From a virus: a stretch of 41,911 bases of DNA. A program made the translations under genes and the position numbers. Positions 28,182-36,794 of the stretch are shown one piece after another. Position 1 is the first letter of the stretch, and each line of letters starts with the position of its first letter. The notes below the pieces were generated by a model. The model saw only the letters and a program-made list of their open reading frames with translations. It had not been told where the DNA came from and did not search any database. The stretch spans positions 1 to 41,911 of IMG/VR virus record IMGVR_UViG_3300047334_000112; one strand, given 5' to 3'.

Positions 28182-28457
28182 ATGGTGTTTTCTCAAGTCA
28201 TTCAGCTCTACGCGCCTTTTCTAGGCCTGATTGCGTTAGCTTTTTGGACCGGTGTGCTCAGTCAACGTGTCAAAGGCCTAGAGAAATCCACTGAGGACTT
28301 TTCCGCGTCTCACGACGCCATCATCCGCATGACTACGGTTATGGAGGGGTTGAAGGAAAAGCTAGACGCCTTGGAGCGTAACGGGCAGAATACCAACCGG
28401 CAGCTAGCCAACCTTGCCGCTGGCAAGGATGGCTTTTTCAAGCACGAGGAAAAGTGA
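28182..28457 (+). CDS. Membrane-anchored coiled-coil protein, 91 aa
   Basis: ATG 28182 directly after the esterase stop. The start MVFSQVIQLYAPFLGLIALAF is a single N-terminal membrane helix. The rest is helical with heptad spacing (VKGLEKSTEDF, MEGLKEKLDALERNGQNTNR). The topology, one helix plus a coiled coil, and its place two genes before the endolysin fit a lysis accessory such as an i-spanin or a Mu gp25/DUF2730-like protein. No outer-membrane partner gene is evident. The function is inferred from topology and context. Confidence 0.6.
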   Translation: MVFSQVIQLYAPFLGLIALAFWTGVLSQRVKGLEKSTEDFSASHDAIIRMTTVMEGLKEKLDALERNGQNTNRQLANLAAGKDGFFKHEEK

Positions 28458-28458
28458 C

Positions 28459-28617
28459 ATGGCCAAGAGCGGCAAGGGTTACATGCACGAAGGCATGAAG
28501 AATATGTCGCCCCCTGGCGACTCAGGGATGCGCCCGCCTAAGGGCAGCGTGAACAGCGACCCGACGCGCAGCGGCGTGGCGCCGACCCCCAAGACCCTCG
28601 GCCCGAGGACTGCGTGA
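28459..28617 (+). CDS. Small basic protein, 52 aa
   Basis: ATG 28459, one base after the previous stop. The product begins MAKSGKGYMHEGMKNMSPPG and is rich in Lys, Gly, Met, Pro and Ser, without hydrophobic segments, so it is probably disordered. Similar short basic proteins occur in podovirus virions or near lysis genes. Its stop overlaps the endolysin start (GTGA), so it is translated in a coupled set. Confidence 0.6.
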   Translation: MAKSGKGYMHEGMKNMSPPGDSGMRPPKGSVNSDPTRSGVAPTPKTLGPRTA

Positions 28618-29087
28618 CGCGGCCAGTCCCTGCCTGCTTGCCGCCGTTCGTCAAGCGGTTCGAGGGCTTCGTGCCGAAGGCGCAGCCGGACCCCGCCGGC
28701 TTTTTGACCATCGGTTTTGGTCACAAGATCACCGGCGCCGATCCCGACAGTTACCGCACTGAGCCAATGGCCTTGGCCGACGCGGATGCGCTCCTTCTGC
28801 ACGACCTGAACGCCGATGGCGCGGTACCCGTTTGCCGGCTCTTGGATCCCCCTGTGCTGGCGCGTCTGACCGACAACCAGTACGCCGCCTTGGTCGATTT
28901 TACCTACAACGAAGGTATCGGCCGTGTGGTCGGCTCGAAGCTGTTTCGTCTTTTGAACGTCGGGCAGCTCGACCAAGTCGCCGCAGAATTTGGTCGCTGG
29001 ATCTACGGAGACGTCGCTGGCCGTGAGGTAGTTATGCCTGGATTGGTCGCGCGCCGGCAAGCCGAGACGGAGCTTTGGCTGTCGTGA
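28614..29087 (+). CDS. Endolysin, GH24 T4-type lysozyme
   Basis: 157 residues from GTG 28614. The catalytic triad follows T4 lysozyme spacing: Glu17 (RFEGF), Asp26 (QPDPAG) and Thr32 in TIGFGH. Further conserved parts are LTDNQYAALVDFTYNEG and the C-terminal GLVARRQAETELW. It cleaves the glycan backbone of peptidoglycan. There is no signal sequence, so release needs a holin; the candidate at 9224 is distant. Overlaps both neighbours by GTGA. Confidence 0.92.
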   Translation: MTRPVPACLPPFVKRFEGFVPKAQPDPAGFLTIGFGHKITGADPDSYRTEPMALADADALLLHDLNADGAVPVCRLLDPPVLARLTDNQYAALVDFTYNEGIGRVVGSKLFRLLNVGQLDQVAAEFGRWIYGDVAGREVVMPGLVARRQAETELWLS

Positions 29088-29539
29088 TCAAGGCCATCGG
29101 CTTCGTGGACGCCTCGTTCTTTACGGCAATGTTCATCACCAAGTACAAGACGCAGCTCGTCGGCGAAGGCCCGCTGCGCACTCTGCCGCTGATGAAAGAC
29201 GGCTCTCCGTTGCCTGTACTGAAAGAGTGGAAAAGTGGCCGAAGCCTGCTCGGGCGGATCAAGTCTGTCCTTAACACCGGCGAGCCTGTTGAGTTCGGCG
29301 ACGTCGCGATTATGCAGCTTGACCCTGGCGGTTATGTCCCGTGGGCGGCGGACGCAGGTGCAACGACTGATCGATATCACCTCTGCCTCATACCGTCCCC
29401 CGCCTGCTGGACATACAGTGGCGGGTCCGGCGCAGTCCTGCCGGTCGGCCAACTCACGCAAGTCGATCATCGCGCCCTCTACAGCATCGTGAACTTCAGT
29501 GAGCACGCCTGCACCCATATTGTCTTGGACGTGAAGTGA
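29084..29539 (+). CDS. Degenerate Asp/Asn beta-hydroxylase-like (cupin) protein
   Basis: 151 residues from GTG 29084 (overlapping the endolysin stop). AIMQLDPGGYVPWAADAG, TDRYHLCLIP, and VDHRALYSIVNFSEHACTHI align by eye with the Asp/Asn beta-hydroxylase fold (PG-x-I-x-x-H-x-D ... RYHxxL ... HxVxN ... R). The first iron His of HxD is Ala here (WAAD), the second His of HSVVN is Tyr, and the Arg that binds 2-oxoglutarate appears to be Thr. So the fold may be kept without oxygenase activity. Sits between endolysin and GNAT genes. Identification is moderate. Confidence 0.5.
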   Translation: MIKAIGFVDASFFTAMFITKYKTQLVGEGPLRTLPLMKDGSPLPVLKEWKSGRSLLGRIKSVLNTGEPVEFGDVAIMQLDPGGYVPWAADAGATTDRYHLCLIPSPACWTYSGGSGAVLPVGQLTQVDHRALYSIVNFSEHACTHIVLDVK

Positions 29540-30072
29540 TCACCGTCGGTTGGGAACCCCTGAGCCGTCTGATCAGCGACGGCCTGGAAGACTTAGCCAT
29601 CCAGCATCACAAGGAAGCGGAAGAGGGGCCTATCCCCTTGGCCCTGGACGTTCCACAGGCCTTGGCCATGGAGAAGGTCGGTATCTTCAGGATCGCCGCG
29701 GTGCGCAAGAACGGTGCGCTGGTTGGCTACGCGGATTTCATGATCACCACGCCGCTGCACAACGTCAGGACCAAGACGGCTTTCTGTCAGGGCCTCTTTG
29801 TCGAACCCGAAGCGCGCGGCGCCGCGGGCGTGAAGCTTCTGCGTTTCATCAACCGCGAGATGGACAGGCTCGACGTCAAGCGGACCTTCATCGCGTCCAA
29901 GTTTCACGTCCCCTTGGGCGCGGCGAAGAAGTCTGCTACGCTCGGGCGATTACTTGGCCACATGGGCTACCAGCCCTCCGAGGTCCTCCACGTGCGGCTG
30001 AAAGGGAGCGGGCATGAGCAGCGGTCAGAACGCCCCGACGCCGTACCAGCCGACCGGCCAAGCCGCCGCTGA
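29536..30072 (+). CDS. GNAT-like acetyltransferase
   Basis: 178 residues from GTG 29536 (GTGA overlap). IFRIAAVRKNGALVGYADFMI, then CQGLFVEPEARGAAGVKLLRFINREM, is the GNAT core with a motif A-like (R-G-A-A-G) acetyl-CoA loop. The C-terminal 20 residues run over the start of the next gene by 59 bases and are basic. GNAT proteins occur before ejection proteins in many podoviruses. The substrate is unknown; it could be a virion, host or base modification enzyme. Together with the preceding cupin-like gene it forms a coupled pair. Confidence 0.7.
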   Translation: MITVGWEPLSRLISDGLEDLAIQHHKEAEEGPIPLALDVPQALAMEKVGIFRIAAVRKNGALVGYADFMITTPLHNVRTKTAFCQGLFVEPEARGAAGVKLLRFINREMDRLDVKRTFIASKFHVPLGAAKKSATLGRLLGHMGYQPSEVLHVRLKGSGHEQRSERPDAVPADRPSRR

Positions 30073-30859
30073 CGCCAACTACCAATCTGACAATAGCCAG
30101 CTGAGCGGCGCCGGCCAAGCGCTCTACTCCCAGGTCGCGCCTCAGTACCAGCAGATCACGTCCAACGTGATGAGCAATCCTTATTACGCCCAGGCGCAGG
30201 CCGGCGCAGGGCAAGTGGCGCAGGCCGGCCAAGGCGTGGCCGCCGGCCAGTTCCAGGGCGCTTCGTCACTGCAGGGCCTCGGTAACCTCGCCGCCGCCTA
30301 TGCGCCAGCAACCATGGCCACAGGGTACGATCCGCAGAGCGCGCTCTACAACCAGCAGCTCACCGCCACCCAAGATCAGCAAAATGTCGCCAATGCCCAG
30401 AACGGCGTGGCAGGATCGCCTTTTGCTGCAGGAGTCAGCGGCCAAGCGACGCAGAACTTCAACCTGACATGGGAGCAGCAGCAGCAGTCGCGCCAGGCCG
30501 CCGCCATCGCGGCGCTGTCGCAGCTAGAAAGCGCGGCGGGCTCCGCTTATTCCGGCGCGTCCACCTTGGGCGCTCAGGGCCTCGACACGATCGCGCAGAC
30601 CAGCGCCGCGCCCAGCCAGACGTACCTTAGCCAGCAGACCGCGGATGCGACGGCGCTGAACAACCAAGTGAACGGCACCAACGCTTCTGATGCGTTAACG
30701 CAGTCTGCTGTGGCGAATGACGCCAGCTACCTCCAGCTCGGCCAGTCCGCTACGCAGGGCGCGGACAACGCCGCCGCCACCAACAACGCGCAGTCGAACG
30801 CCCAGTCTGCCGGGTTGGGCTCGGCGTTCGGCAGTCTTCTTTCCTACGCTTTCATCTAG
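30014..30859 (+). CDS. Internal virion / ejection protein, 281 aa
   Basis: ATG 30014 with AGCGGG upstream, overlapping the GNAT gene's tail. The product is Ala/Gln/Ser/Gly-rich and low in charge (SSGQNAPTPYQPTGQAAADA, SAAGSAYSGASTLGAQGL), helical in the middle, ending FGSLLSYAFI. This composition and its place ahead of two larger proteins of similar type match the first of the three ejected internal proteins of podoviruses. These form the conduit that carries DNA across the cell envelope. Confidence 0.65.
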   Translation: MSSGQNAPTPYQPTGQAAADANYQSDNSQLSGAGQALYSQVAPQYQQITSNVMSNPYYAQAQAGAGQVAQAGQGVAAGQFQGASSLQGLGNLAAAYAPATMATGYDPQSALYNQQLTATQDQQNVANAQNGVAGSPFAAGVSGQATQNFNLTWEQQQQSRQAAAIAALSQLESAAGSAYSGASTLGAQGLDTIAQTSAAPSQTYLSQQTADATALNNQVNGTNASDALTQSAVANDASYLQLGQSATQGADNAAATNNAQSNAQSAGLGSAFGSLLSYAFI

Positions 30860-30865
30860 GGCGCC

Positions 30866-32029
30866 ATGCCGGGACTGACGATCGGATCCTTTGCTGGAGG
30901 GGCGGTGCAAGGCGCCACCCAAGGCGCGGACCTGCGCCAGCGGCAACAGGAAATTCAAGCGACTGCAGCGAAGCTGAAGCAGCTTATAATTCAACAGCAA
31001 GGCGCAAACGCCGATTGGAAGGCACTGACCGACAGTCCTGTCGGCGGAGCGCCGCAAGGCCAGCCGCCTATCCCCGGCGCGACGCCGATGCCGCAAGGCG
31101 TCATGGGCGGCAGTCCGCCTCCCGCTGCGCCCCAGGGGCCGCAAGCTATGGCGCCGGGACAGCCTAGCGTCCCTGGTCCCCAAGCCGCTCCGCCGCCTCA
31201 GTCAGGGCCGCCGCAGCCCCAAGGCGGCTTCACGCCGACGCCCATGCCCGGCGCGACGCCAATGGCCCCGCCGCAGCAAGGCGCGCCGCCCAGCCCAGGC
31301 GGGGCTCCTGGCGGCCAACCTCCCCAAGCCGATGGCATGAGCGGCGTTGCGTCGCCGAGTGGCCAGGGTTTCGCCATGGACCTGCAGAAGACGTATAAGT
31401 CCATCGCGATGGACGTCCAGCGCGGCAACCCTGGTGCTCCGCCTGAGGTCCTGATGGCCGCAGTGCAACACCGCATCGAGATGATGAAAGGCTTGGAGCC
31501 CGAGCAGCGCGCTTTGATGCAGTCCGAAGTCGCCGAAATGAAGGTTCGCATGGAGGGGCAGATCGCGGCGCAGAAAGCGCAGAACGCTATGGAGCTGGCC
31601 CAGGTCCGCGCCGAATCGGCTCAGAAGATCGCCGATATGCGGGCGCAAGCGGCCAAGGACGTCGAGGCGGCCAGGGCTAAAGCCCAAGAGAGCACCGCTA
31701 AAATGCGGGCTGGCGCGACGGTGGGCGCCGCCGGCATCCGTGCAGGAGCGCAAGAAGCCGTAGCCGGGACCAATGCCGGCGCGCGGAAGTACGCCGCGGA
31801 CAAGAGCCTTGAAGGCGCGAAGGTGCGCGGCTCCTCCGCGCAGAGCGTGGCCCAGACTGGAGCCGAAGGGCGGGTACGAGCCGCGACTGTCAGCGCAGGC
31901 GGCAAAGACCCCGGCGGCCCTGGCACGGCGCAGAACCCCATCAGCGTTAAAACGCCGCAGGACGCCCAGAAACTGCCGAAGGGCACGTACTTCAAGCGCC
32001 CTGACGGCACGGTGATGGTGAGGCAGTAA
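30866..32029 (+). CDS. Internal virion / ejection protein, 387 aa
   Basis: ATG 30866, six bases after the previous stop. An N-terminal segment (FAGGAVQGATQGADLRQRQQEIQATAAKLKQL) could be a helix. Residues about 58-165 are a Pro/Gln/Gly-rich linker. A long Ala/Gln/Glu/Lys coiled-coil-like region follows (about 185-320), and a small C-terminal motif, LPKGTYFKRPDGTVMVRQ, occurs at the end of many phage ejection-type proteins. The likely role is the second ejection protein. Confidence 0.65.
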   Translation: MPGLTIGSFAGGAVQGATQGADLRQRQQEIQATAAKLKQLIIQQQGANADWKALTDSPVGGAPQGQPPIPGATPMPQGVMGGSPPPAAPQGPQAMAPGQPSVPGPQAAPPPQSGPPQPQGGFTPTPMPGATPMAPPQQGAPPSPGGAPGGQPPQADGMSGVASPSGQGFAMDLQKTYKSIAMDVQRGNPGAPPEVLMAAVQHRIEMMKGLEPEQRALMQSEVAEMKVRMEGQIAAQKAQNAMELAQVRAESAQKIADMRAQAAKDVEAARAKAQESTAKMRAGATVGAAGIRAGAQEAVAGTNAGARKYAADKSLEGAKVRGSSAQSVAQTGAEGRVRAATVSAGGKDPGGPGTAQNPISVKTPQDAQKLPKGTYFKRPDGTVMVRQ

Positions 32030-32031
32030 TC

Positions 32032-34662
32032 ATGGCCGATCCATGGGCTTCCGTCGGCGCGCCGGTGGCGGGCGGGGGTTCAAGTGATTGGGGCTCCGTC
32101 GGGACCGTGTTGCCCGCCACTGCAACACCCAAGGCTCCGCCACCGGCGCCCAGGGCGGACAGCGGCGGCGTGTGGGACTTCGTCGGCAAGGTAGCCGACC
32201 GCTTCGCTGAAATCCCCAAGGCCGCGATCGAGGGCCAACGCCAAGCCAACGAAGCGATCAAGGAAGACTTCACCGGGCCTAAGAGCCAAACGGACTGGCA
32301 GAAGATCGGGCGCGTCGCCAAAACGAGCCTGGACGTTTTCGGCTATCCTTTTGCGGCGGTTGGCGGCGCCGTACACAACGTCGTGGGCCAGCCTATCGAA
32401 AAGGCCATCGGCGAAGGCTCCGTGGCCGGCCGGCTGGCAGGCAACACGGCTGACGCCGCGGCGAGCGTGTTCGCGCCTGAGATGGCGGCCAAGTCTGCGC
32501 CGAAGGCAGCGGAAGAAGCACTGAGGGCGGCCAAGGGCGCGACAGGTGCAGCAGAGAAGATCTTTTCCCCTGGGACTGTAGACGATCACGCCAGGGCTGC
32601 GGTCGAGCTGCACAAGTCAATCCTTGGAAAGCGAGGCCTAGAAGCGGATAAGGCCGCCTACACCCTTGGCCAGCACCAGCGTGTCGTCGGCAACGCCTCC
32701 CCTCAGGAACAGCTTGCTTTGATCCACTATGTGGAGAACAGAAGCGCAGGCAAGGCGACTATTTCCGACAAACTACGGCCGGCGGCTGATGCGATACGCG
32801 AAGTGGCCCAGGCATATCGTAAGCAAATAGAGACCGTATTTAACTCAAGCACGGGCGGGCCTAACTTTGTGCAGGACTATTACGCGCGTATGTGGGAGCA
32901 AAAGCCGGAAGACGTCGAGCGTGCAATTTATGGCGGTAAACAAGGCTCCGGTCGTAACCTTCGAACGCGCTCTTTGCCGACTTATGAAGACGGGCTGAAC
33001 GCAGGCCTAACCCCGCGCTACAAAAACCCCCTGGACGCTATGACCGCCTACGCCGACAACATGGCCCGTTATCTCGGCGCGCATGAAATTCTTGATGGGA
33101 TGAAAAGCTCCAAGGAGATCGGGGCCAAGATGTTTGTGCCGGGGACGCAACCTGAAGGTTGGGTTCCGTTAAAAGGCATGAAGGCATCTGAACCAGAGGT
33201 GCGTATTATAAAGGACGGCAAGGTCGTAGGGACGCAACCTGCGAAACAGCTCTTCGCCCCAGAAGGCGCAGCGCGGGTCTATAATAACCATCTTTCCAAA
33301 GGGCTTGATCAAGGCGACATCGGCCCCTTCTACCGCGGAGCGCGCGCTGCCGCTAATGGGTTGGTGCAGCTCAAACTTGGTTTATCGGCCTTCCACGCCA
33401 CAGTGATGGGCGAAGAAGGCATGGTCTCCGAGATGGCCAGGGGTATCAAAAAGGGGTCGCGCGGCGATGTCGTGGGTGCCGCAAAGAGCCTAGCCGCCAC
33501 GCCTTTCGCGCCGGTTCGGACGGCGATGCGCGGGGCCAGGATGAAAGACCAAATCTTGGGCCGAGCCCCGATCAGTGGCTTGGACGCCAAGGTCAACGCC
33601 CTCTACGAGCGGTCTGGCCAGCGGCTCAACATGGACAAGATATATGCGACGCGGCGCGGCACGTCGCTTCTGTCTTCAACCCTACGCGGAACACTGAAGC
33701 GGGACCTAGGCGACGCCCTGAAAGGCGTGAAAGAGAAGCCTATCAGAGGATCGATCGACCTTGCCGGCAACATCATTCAAAGCGCAGCCGCACCGATTTT
33801 TGAACACTACGTTCCGAACATGAAGCGCGGTGCCTGGGCCAAGGGTATGGAGGATTTTCTGCAAGCTAACCCTAACGCCACGCCGCAGGAGCAGTTGCGC
33901 TACGGCCAGCGGTTGGCAGACAACATCGACAACCGCTTCGGCGAATTGGTCGTGAACAATAACTTCTGGCACAAATCGGGCTTCCAAATCGCACAGCTTC
34001 TTATGCTATCACCCTCCTGGAACCTCGGCACCGTGCGGGAAATCGGCGGCGGCGTCGTGCAGATTCCCGAATCGCTGAAAGGCTTGGTCAAGGGCAAAGG
34101 CGTCACCGATAAGACCGCCTATGTCGCCGCTCTCGTGGGCCTCACGGCCATTCAGAATGGGATCGCGACATATTTACACACCGGCCAGATGCCGGAAGGC
34201 ATGGACTGGTTCGCTTATCGAACGGGCGGCACCGATAGCAAAGGCCAGCCCGAACGGGCGGTCATTCCCTCCTACATGAAAGACGTCCTGGCCTTCACCA
34301 TGGGTGATCCACGACAGGAGATCGAAAACAAAGCCAATCCGGCTTTGTCCGCTGCGGTGGAGCTTTACAATAACAAGGACTACCGCAAAGACCCAATCCG
34401 GAACGAGCAAGGATCTGCGACGGAACAGGCGGCGGAAGTCGGCAAGTATGCAGCCGACGAAGCTTTGCCCATGTCTTTGGGCCCGTCGTCGAAGCCGCGT
34501 CCAGGGTCAAAGCTTAATCCCTTCGAGCGCTTTGCAGGGGTGCGGCCCGCTGGCGCGTATCTTACCCGACCAGAGGCTTTGGCGGCGTCCAAGAAGAAGC
34601 GCGACAACGCAGCGTGGAAGGCTAAGCTAAAGCACGACAGGCAAATGCAGGGGGACCAGTGA
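32032..34662 (+). CDS. Large internal virion / ejection protein, 876 aa
   Basis: ATG 32032, two bases after the previous stop. It begins MADPWASVGAPVAGGGSSDW, a start common to phage ejection proteins, followed by a Pro/Ala linker and a helical body. Parts of the centre (NFVQDYYARMWEQKPEDVER; DNMARYLGAHEILDGM) resemble the polyvalent-protein-associated domains of large phage virion proteins. It ends in a basic helix (KKKRDNAAWKAKLKHDRQMQ). Probably the largest component of the DNA-injection apparatus. No lytic transglycosylase motif was found. Confidence 0.65.
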   Translation: MADPWASVGAPVAGGGSSDWGSVGTVLPATATPKAPPPAPRADSGGVWDFVGKVADRFAEIPKAAIEGQRQANEAIKEDFTGPKSQTDWQKIGRVAKTSLDVFGYPFAAVGGAVHNVVGQPIEKAIGEGSVAGRLAGNTADAAASVFAPEMAAKSAPKAAEEALRAAKGATGAAEKIFSPGTVDDHARAAVELHKSILGKRGLEADKAAYTLGQHQRVVGNASPQEQLALIHYVENRSAGKATISDKLRPAADAIREVAQAYRKQIETVFNSSTGGPNFVQDYYARMWEQKPEDVERAIYGGKQGSGRNLRTRSLPTYEDGLNAGLTPRYKNPLDAMTAYADNMARYLGAHEILDGMKSSKEIGAKMFVPGTQPEGWVPLKGMKASEPEVRIIKDGKVVGTQPAKQLFAPEGAARVYNNHLSKGLDQGDIGPFYRGARAAANGLVQLKLGLSAFHATVMGEEGMVSEMARGIKKGSRGDVVGAAKSLAATPFAPVRTAMRGARMKDQILGRAPISGLDAKVNALYERSGQRLNMDKIYATRRGTSLLSSTLRGTLKRDLGDALKGVKEKPIRGSIDLAGNIIQSAAAPIFEHYVPNMKRGAWAKGMEDFLQANPNATPQEQLRYGQRLADNIDNRFGELVVNNNFWHKSGFQIAQLLMLSPSWNLGTVREIGGGVVQIPESLKGLVKGKGVTDKTAYVAALVGLTAIQNGIATYLHTGQMPEGMDWFAYRTGGTDSKGQPERAVIPSYMKDVLAFTMGDPRQEIENKANPALSAAVELYNNKDYRKDPIRNEQGSATEQAAEVGKYAADEALPMSLGPSSKPRPGSKLNPFERFAGVRPAGAYLTRPEALAASKKKRDNAAWKAKLKHDRQMQGDQ

Positions 34663-35024
34663 AGATCATCATCATCAAGGTCATCCCTCACCACGAACAG
34701 CGCTACGCGACGCTCGGCGACTATTGGTTCGACGGCCGCGACCTGCAGATTCGGGTCAGCGATACGGCCGACGAGCGGATGAACTTCGCCGCCATGCTGC
34801 ACGAGCTGGTCGAAGTGGCGCTGTGCATCGACCGCGGCATCTCCGAACCGGATATCCTCGCCTTCGACATGGATCATCCCGAAGCGGACGACCCGGGCCA
34901 CTTGCCCAACGCGCCCTACCACAAAGAGCACGTCTTCGCCGAGTGCATCGAGCGGCTGTTCGCCCAGGAGATTGGCCTGAACTGGCAGGCGTACGACAAG
35001 GCGGCCGAGGCCATGTTCGAATGA
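34659..35024 (+). CDS. Hypothetical protein with HELVE motif, 121 aa
   Basis: GTG 34659 overlaps the previous stop (GTGA). AAMLHELVEVALCIDRGI looks like a zincin-type helix (HExxE), and DMDHPEADDPGHLPNAPYHKEH supplies further His and Asp residues, so a metal site is conceivable. Similar small proteins of unknown function occur in other phages. No signal peptide. Enzymatic activity is not shown. Confidence 0.6.
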   Translation: MKIIIIKVIPHHEQRYATLGDYWFDGRDLQIRVSDTADERMNFAAMLHELVEVALCIDRGISEPDILAFDMDHPEADDPGHLPNAPYHKEHVFAECIERLFAQEIGLNWQAYDKAAEAMFE

Positions 35025-35209
35025 AGCTCAAACTCATCACCAGACGAAACCAATGTGACCCTTTTAACAAGAAGCGTATCCTGATGCTTAAGCTGAAGGA
35101 CCGCGTGTTGTTTATCGGTTGGTCTTTTCGGTGGTCTACGCCACACGAAATAGAAGGCGGGTGGCGCTGGACGCGACGACCCATTTTCGGCTGGGGCGTG
35201 ATAAAATGA
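35021..35209 (+). CDS. Small basic protein, 62 aa
   Basis: ATG 35021 overlaps the previous stop and its TGA overlaps the next ATG, both as ATGA. The product is rich in Lys, Arg and Trp (MKLKLITRRNQCDPFNKKRI ... WSFRWSTPHEIEGGWRWTRR) and ends WGVIK. It could bind nucleic acid or membranes. No family recognised; coupling on both sides supports it. Confidence 0.6.
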   Translation: MKLKLITRRNQCDPFNKKRILMLKLKDRVLFIGWSFRWSTPHEIEGGWRWTRRPIFGWGVIK

Positions 35210-36528
35210 AAGTGCTCCTGCTCGACCGCTATGGATCGGATGGGATGCTCGACGTCGCCATGCGCATGGAGGCCGACGGTCATGAGGTGCGCTGGTCTTT
35301 CCGCAAGGACGAGCGCAACCAGAACATCGGCAAAGGGCTGGTCAAAGGGCGCATCAGCGATTGGCGCCCCTCGATCAACTGGGCCGACATCGTGCTCCTG
35401 GCCGACAACACGATCTACCTGCGCGAGTTGGACGCCTGGCGGGACCGCGGCGTGCGGATCGTCGGCGCCACCCAGGAGGCGGCTAAGTGGGAGCTGGACC
35501 GCAAGACCGGGCAGGACGTGTTCAAAAAGCACAAAATCGACGTGCCCGACTACAAGGAGTTCTCCGACTACGATTCGGCCATCGCCTACGTGAAGAAAGA
35601 GAACCGCGCTTTCGTCTCCAAGCCGTCCTATGACGAAGCCGACAAGTCGCTCAGCTACGTCGCCAAAACCCCGGTCGATCTCATCTTCATGTTGGAAAGG
35701 TGGAAGAGAGCCGGCCGGCACAAGGGCGCTTTTATCCTCCAGGAGAAGGTCTCAGGCTGCGAGATGGCCGTGGGCGCCTTCTTTGGGCCGCACGGCTTCA
35801 GCCAGGGGTGGTGCGAGAACTGGGAGTTCAAGTCGCTGATGGCCGGCGACCGCGGCCCAAACGTGGGTGAGATGGGGACGGTGGTGCGCTTCGTCGTTAG
35901 GTCGCGCTTGGCCGACAAGGTGCTGAAGCCGCTCGAAGACGCCCTCTCGCGTCTGGACTATTGCGGCTACGTCGATGTGAACTGTATCATCGACGAAGAA
36001 GGGACGCCTTGGCCGCTGGAGTTCACCATGCGCCCAGGGTGGCCGACGTTCAACATCCAGCAGAGCTTGCTCAAGGGAGATCACGCAGAATGGCTGGCTT
36101 CGCTCGCAGAAGGGCGCGACAGTCGGCCCTTCTCCTTAAACAAAATCTCGACCGGGGTGGTGATGGCGCTCCCGGAGTTCCCTTACGGGAAGACCCCGCT
36201 GGACAAGATTATGGGGGCGCCCCTCTACGGACTGACCCCGGCCCTGAGGAAGAACGTCCACCTGTGCGGCGCGATGGAAGGACCCGCGCCGCAAGAGCGG
36301 AACGGGCAAATCGTCAGCGAGAAGATGACCCTGGCGGCGGGGGACTACGTGCTGGTGGCGACGGGGCTGGGCGACAGCGTACAGCAGGCGCGAAACAAGG
36401 CGTACCGGATCTTGGAGAAGATCAAGATTCCGGCGTCGCCGTTCTGGCGGCCGGATATCGGGAGCAGGCTGAAGAAGCAATTGCCCGAAGTGCAGAAGCA
36501 CGGCTACGCGACGGGGATGACGTTCTAA
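35206..36528 (+). CDS. PurD-like ATP-grasp ligase
   Basis: 440 residues from ATG 35206. An N-terminal PurD-like nucleotide fold (MKVLLLDRYGSDGMLDVAMRM; SINWADIVLLADN) is followed by an ATP-grasp core: FILQEKVSGCEMAVGAFF, MAGDRGPNVGEMGT, and VDVNCIIDEEGTPWPLEFTMRPG. The PurD C-terminal block is also present (VATGLGDSVQQARNKAYRIL, PFWRPDIGSRL). PurD joins glycine to phosphoribosylamine. Here the metal-binding EFNxRFGDPE of PurD reads EFTMRPGWPT, so the substrate probably differs. In a phage an altered amino-acid ligase might modify DNA, a nucleotide or a host metabolite. Confidence 0.75.
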   Translation: MKVLLLDRYGSDGMLDVAMRMEADGHEVRWSFRKDERNQNIGKGLVKGRISDWRPSINWADIVLLADNTIYLRELDAWRDRGVRIVGATQEAAKWELDRKTGQDVFKKHKIDVPDYKEFSDYDSAIAYVKKENRAFVSKPSYDEADKSLSYVAKTPVDLIFMLERWKRAGRHKGAFILQEKVSGCEMAVGAFFGPHGFSQGWCENWEFKSLMAGDRGPNVGEMGTVVRFVVRSRLADKVLKPLEDALSRLDYCGYVDVNCIIDEEGTPWPLEFTMRPGWPTFNIQQSLLKGDHAEWLASLAEGRDSRPFSLNKISTGVVMALPEFPYGKTPLDKIMGAPLYGLTPALRKNVHLCGAMEGPAPQERNGQIVSEKMTLAAGDYVLVATGLGDSVQQARNKAYRILEKIKIPASPFWRPDIGSRLKKQLPEVQKHGYATGMTF

Positions 36529-36575
36529 TCGAAGTCGTCATCTCCGACGAGTTTGAGAAACTCCGCGACCTAGCT

Positions 36576-36794
36576 ATGAAGCGGGCGCTCGACATCATGA
36601 AGATCAAGCCGGACTACGACAAGCACGGCAAGGATTTCATGCGCATCCTCTCCACCCAGCAGGCGGTGATCGCTTCGGTGCTCTCCACCACAGCCAGAGT
36701 AGAGAGCGCCAAGCTCAGGTCGAAGGGCGAGGATGGGATGGACCGCGTCCTGGCAGCTATGGAAGAGGCGAAGCGTGCTCAGCTGCTGAACTAA
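36576..36794 (+). CDS. Hypothetical protein at the end of the late unit, start uncertain
   Basis: The helical frame ends at 36794 and reads RALDIMKIKPDYDKHGKDFM and then AVIASVLSTTARVESAKLR. The first in-frame ATG is 36576 (72 residues) but has no ribosome site. The frame is open upstream into the PurD-like gene, and residues before the ATG (IEVVISDEFEKLRDLA) look like real protein, so the true start may be a rare codon near 36525 or a frameshift from the ligase gene. Probably a genuine small phage protein with an unresolved start. Confidence 0.55.
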   Translation: MKRALDIMKIKPDYDKHGKDFMRILSTQQAVIASVLSTTARVESAKLRSKGEDGMDRVLAAMEEAKRAQLLN

